A stretch of DNA of 64,000 bases from Pedobacter sp. FW305-3-2-15-E-R2A2. GTDB lineage: Bacteria; Bacteroidota; Bacteroidia; Sphingobacteriales; Sphingobacteriaceae. Below are positions 63,318 through 64,000 of the stretch, piece by piece (position 1 is the first letter of the stretch; each line of letters starts with the position of its first letter). Below the pieces are notes generated by a model. It saw only the letters and a program-made list of their open reading frames with translations, did no database searches and was not told the origin of the DNA. Location: positions 5,146,001-5,210,000 of the forward strand of contig NZ_CP151803.1 in assembly GCF_038446955.1 (NCBI RefSeq), written 5' to 3'. Position numbers and translations under genes: made by a program.

Positions 63318-64000
63318 CGCGATTCAGTTTTTTCAATCAGTGTTTTCCATTGCTTCATCACTACGGCTTCAGAAAACTGGGCTTCAATGTATTGCCTTCC
63401 CCTTTCGCCAAGTGCTGTCCGCTCTGCCTCCGTCATATTCATGACCTTTAGCAGCTTACCTGCCAAATCGTATTCGTCTTGTTTTTCAAATAAAAAACCA
63501 CAGTTCACAGCAGTCAGCAGTTCCTTATTCCCGTCAATATCACTGACCAGCACCGGTAAAGCATGCGCCATCGCCTCCAGCACGGCATTGGGCATCCCCT
63601 CCGAGAAGGAAGAGAGTACAAAAGCATCAGACTGTTTCAGAAAAACGGAGGCTTCCGGCTTAAAACCAATCAGGTTTACCCGCTCCTGGATATTCAGCTC
63701 TTCAATCATCTGATAGGGCCAGGTTACGCCACCCAGTTCTCCGATAATGTCCACACTAAAGTTCCGGTCTTTGATCAGTGCGATCGCTTTAAACAAGGTT
63801 GGATAATCTTTATTCCACCTGAAATGCCCCACACAAATCCATTTAAAAACCTCCCCTTTTTCTACTGCCGGGGAAACTTCTTCAGGAATAAAAATGCCGT
63901 TATGAATCACCATTCCCTGCTTTAACCGGGGATTCCTGCTTTCAAAATTACTTTTAGAAGCCGCTGAATTATAGACCACCGCATCATCCAATCCCGTCGT
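63293..64000 (-). CDS. Glycosyltransferase, GT4-like (N-terminal part outside window)
   Basis: The frame is open up to base 64000, with no true ATG visible (the apparent start at 63991 is TTG preceded by sense codons), so the gene is truncated by the window edge; 235 residues remain. The visible GT-B C-domain shows FKWICVGHFRWNKDYPTLFKAIAL, NLIGFKPEASVFLKQSDAFVLSSFSEGMPNAVLEAMAHALPVLVSDIDGNKELL with the EX7E donor-binding motif. Its 3' end overlaps asnB by 25 nt. It is the first gene seen of the exopolysaccharide series in the direction of transcription. Confidence 0.9.
   Translation of the reverse strand, partial: TTGLDDAVVYNSAASKSNFESRNPRLKQGMVIHNGIFIPEEVSPAVEKGEVFKWICVGHFRWNKDYPTLFKAIALIKDRNFSVDIIGELGGVTWPYQMIEELNIQERVNLIGFKPEASVFLKQSDAFVLSSFSEGMPNAVLEAMAHALPVLVSDIDGNKELLTAVNCGFLFEKQDEYDLAGKLLKVMNMTEAERTALGERGRQYIEAQFSEAVVMKQWKTLIEKTESRCVESLEH

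Overview
The window looks like a chromosomal segment of a Bacteroidota bacterium, most likely a Sphingobacteriaceae member close to Pedobacter. This rests on gene content: SusC/SusD pairs, STN-domain TonB receptors driven by ECF sigma/FecR pairs, DUF4249 lipoproteins, TlpA-like thioredoxins, AraC regulators with membrane domains, and lipoproteins ending their signal peptide in C-K-K. The species call is inference. I saw no rRNA, tRNA, CRISPR array or intact insertion sequence.

Region 1 (1-5.3 kb and on to 20.3 kb, almost all on the minus strand): a 3' fragment of an unknown gene; a TonB receptor/DUF4249 lipoprotein pair; then a seven-gene operon read from 16280 down to 4040 (TlpA-like, M1-type peptidase, TlpA-like, SusC, SusD, Mx1-like lipoprotein, TlpA-like). 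Upstream of it lie an ECF sigma factor and a FecR anti-sigma factor, separated from the operon by a strong terminator, and a tail-specific protease (prc). SusC carries an STN domain, so the sigma/FecR/SusC set forms a plausible trans-envelope signalling route controlling uptake of a peptide-like or thiol-sensitive substrate.

Region 2 (20.3-30.8 kb): a BtuB-like TonB receptor flanked by similar inverted repeats, a MutS-type ATPase without mismatch-binding domains, a TPR membrane protein ending in a lone histidine-kinase-like H-box, an outer-membrane beta-barrel receptor preceded by a membrane-bound AraC regulator and an array of operator-like repeats, and a metzincin-like lipoprotein with an F5/8C domain.

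Region 3 (30.9-38.0 kb): a sugar or sugar-acid catabolic operon (RraA-family lyase, GH2 glycosidase, enolase-superfamily dehydratase, SDR) divergent from a cupin-AraC regulator. A 19-bp motif in the divergent promoter recurs upstream of the metzincin gene, suggesting one regulon.

Region 4 (38.1-41.0 kb): a three-gene plus-strand cassette I cannot match to a named system: a coiled-coil protein, a two-TM coiled-coil protein, and a membrane-anchored Ppx/GppA-like (ASKHA fold) protein. It is my best candidate for an undescribed system.

Region 5 (41.1-49.6 kb): an OmpA-family protein with an ice-binding-like (DUF3494) lipoprotein, a ClpP paralogue behind an ECF sigma/small putative anti-sigma pair, miaE, a lone glycosyltransferase and small regulators.

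Region 6 (49.8-64.0 kb, all minus strand): an AraC-PAS regulator and an exopolysaccharide locus (two GT4-type glycosyltransferases, AsnB, UDP-sugar epimerase, two FemAB-like transferases, PhyH-like dioxygenase, DegT-like aminotransferase, CapD/FlaA1-like dehydratase) with a pectate lyase embedded in it. The locus continues past the right edge.
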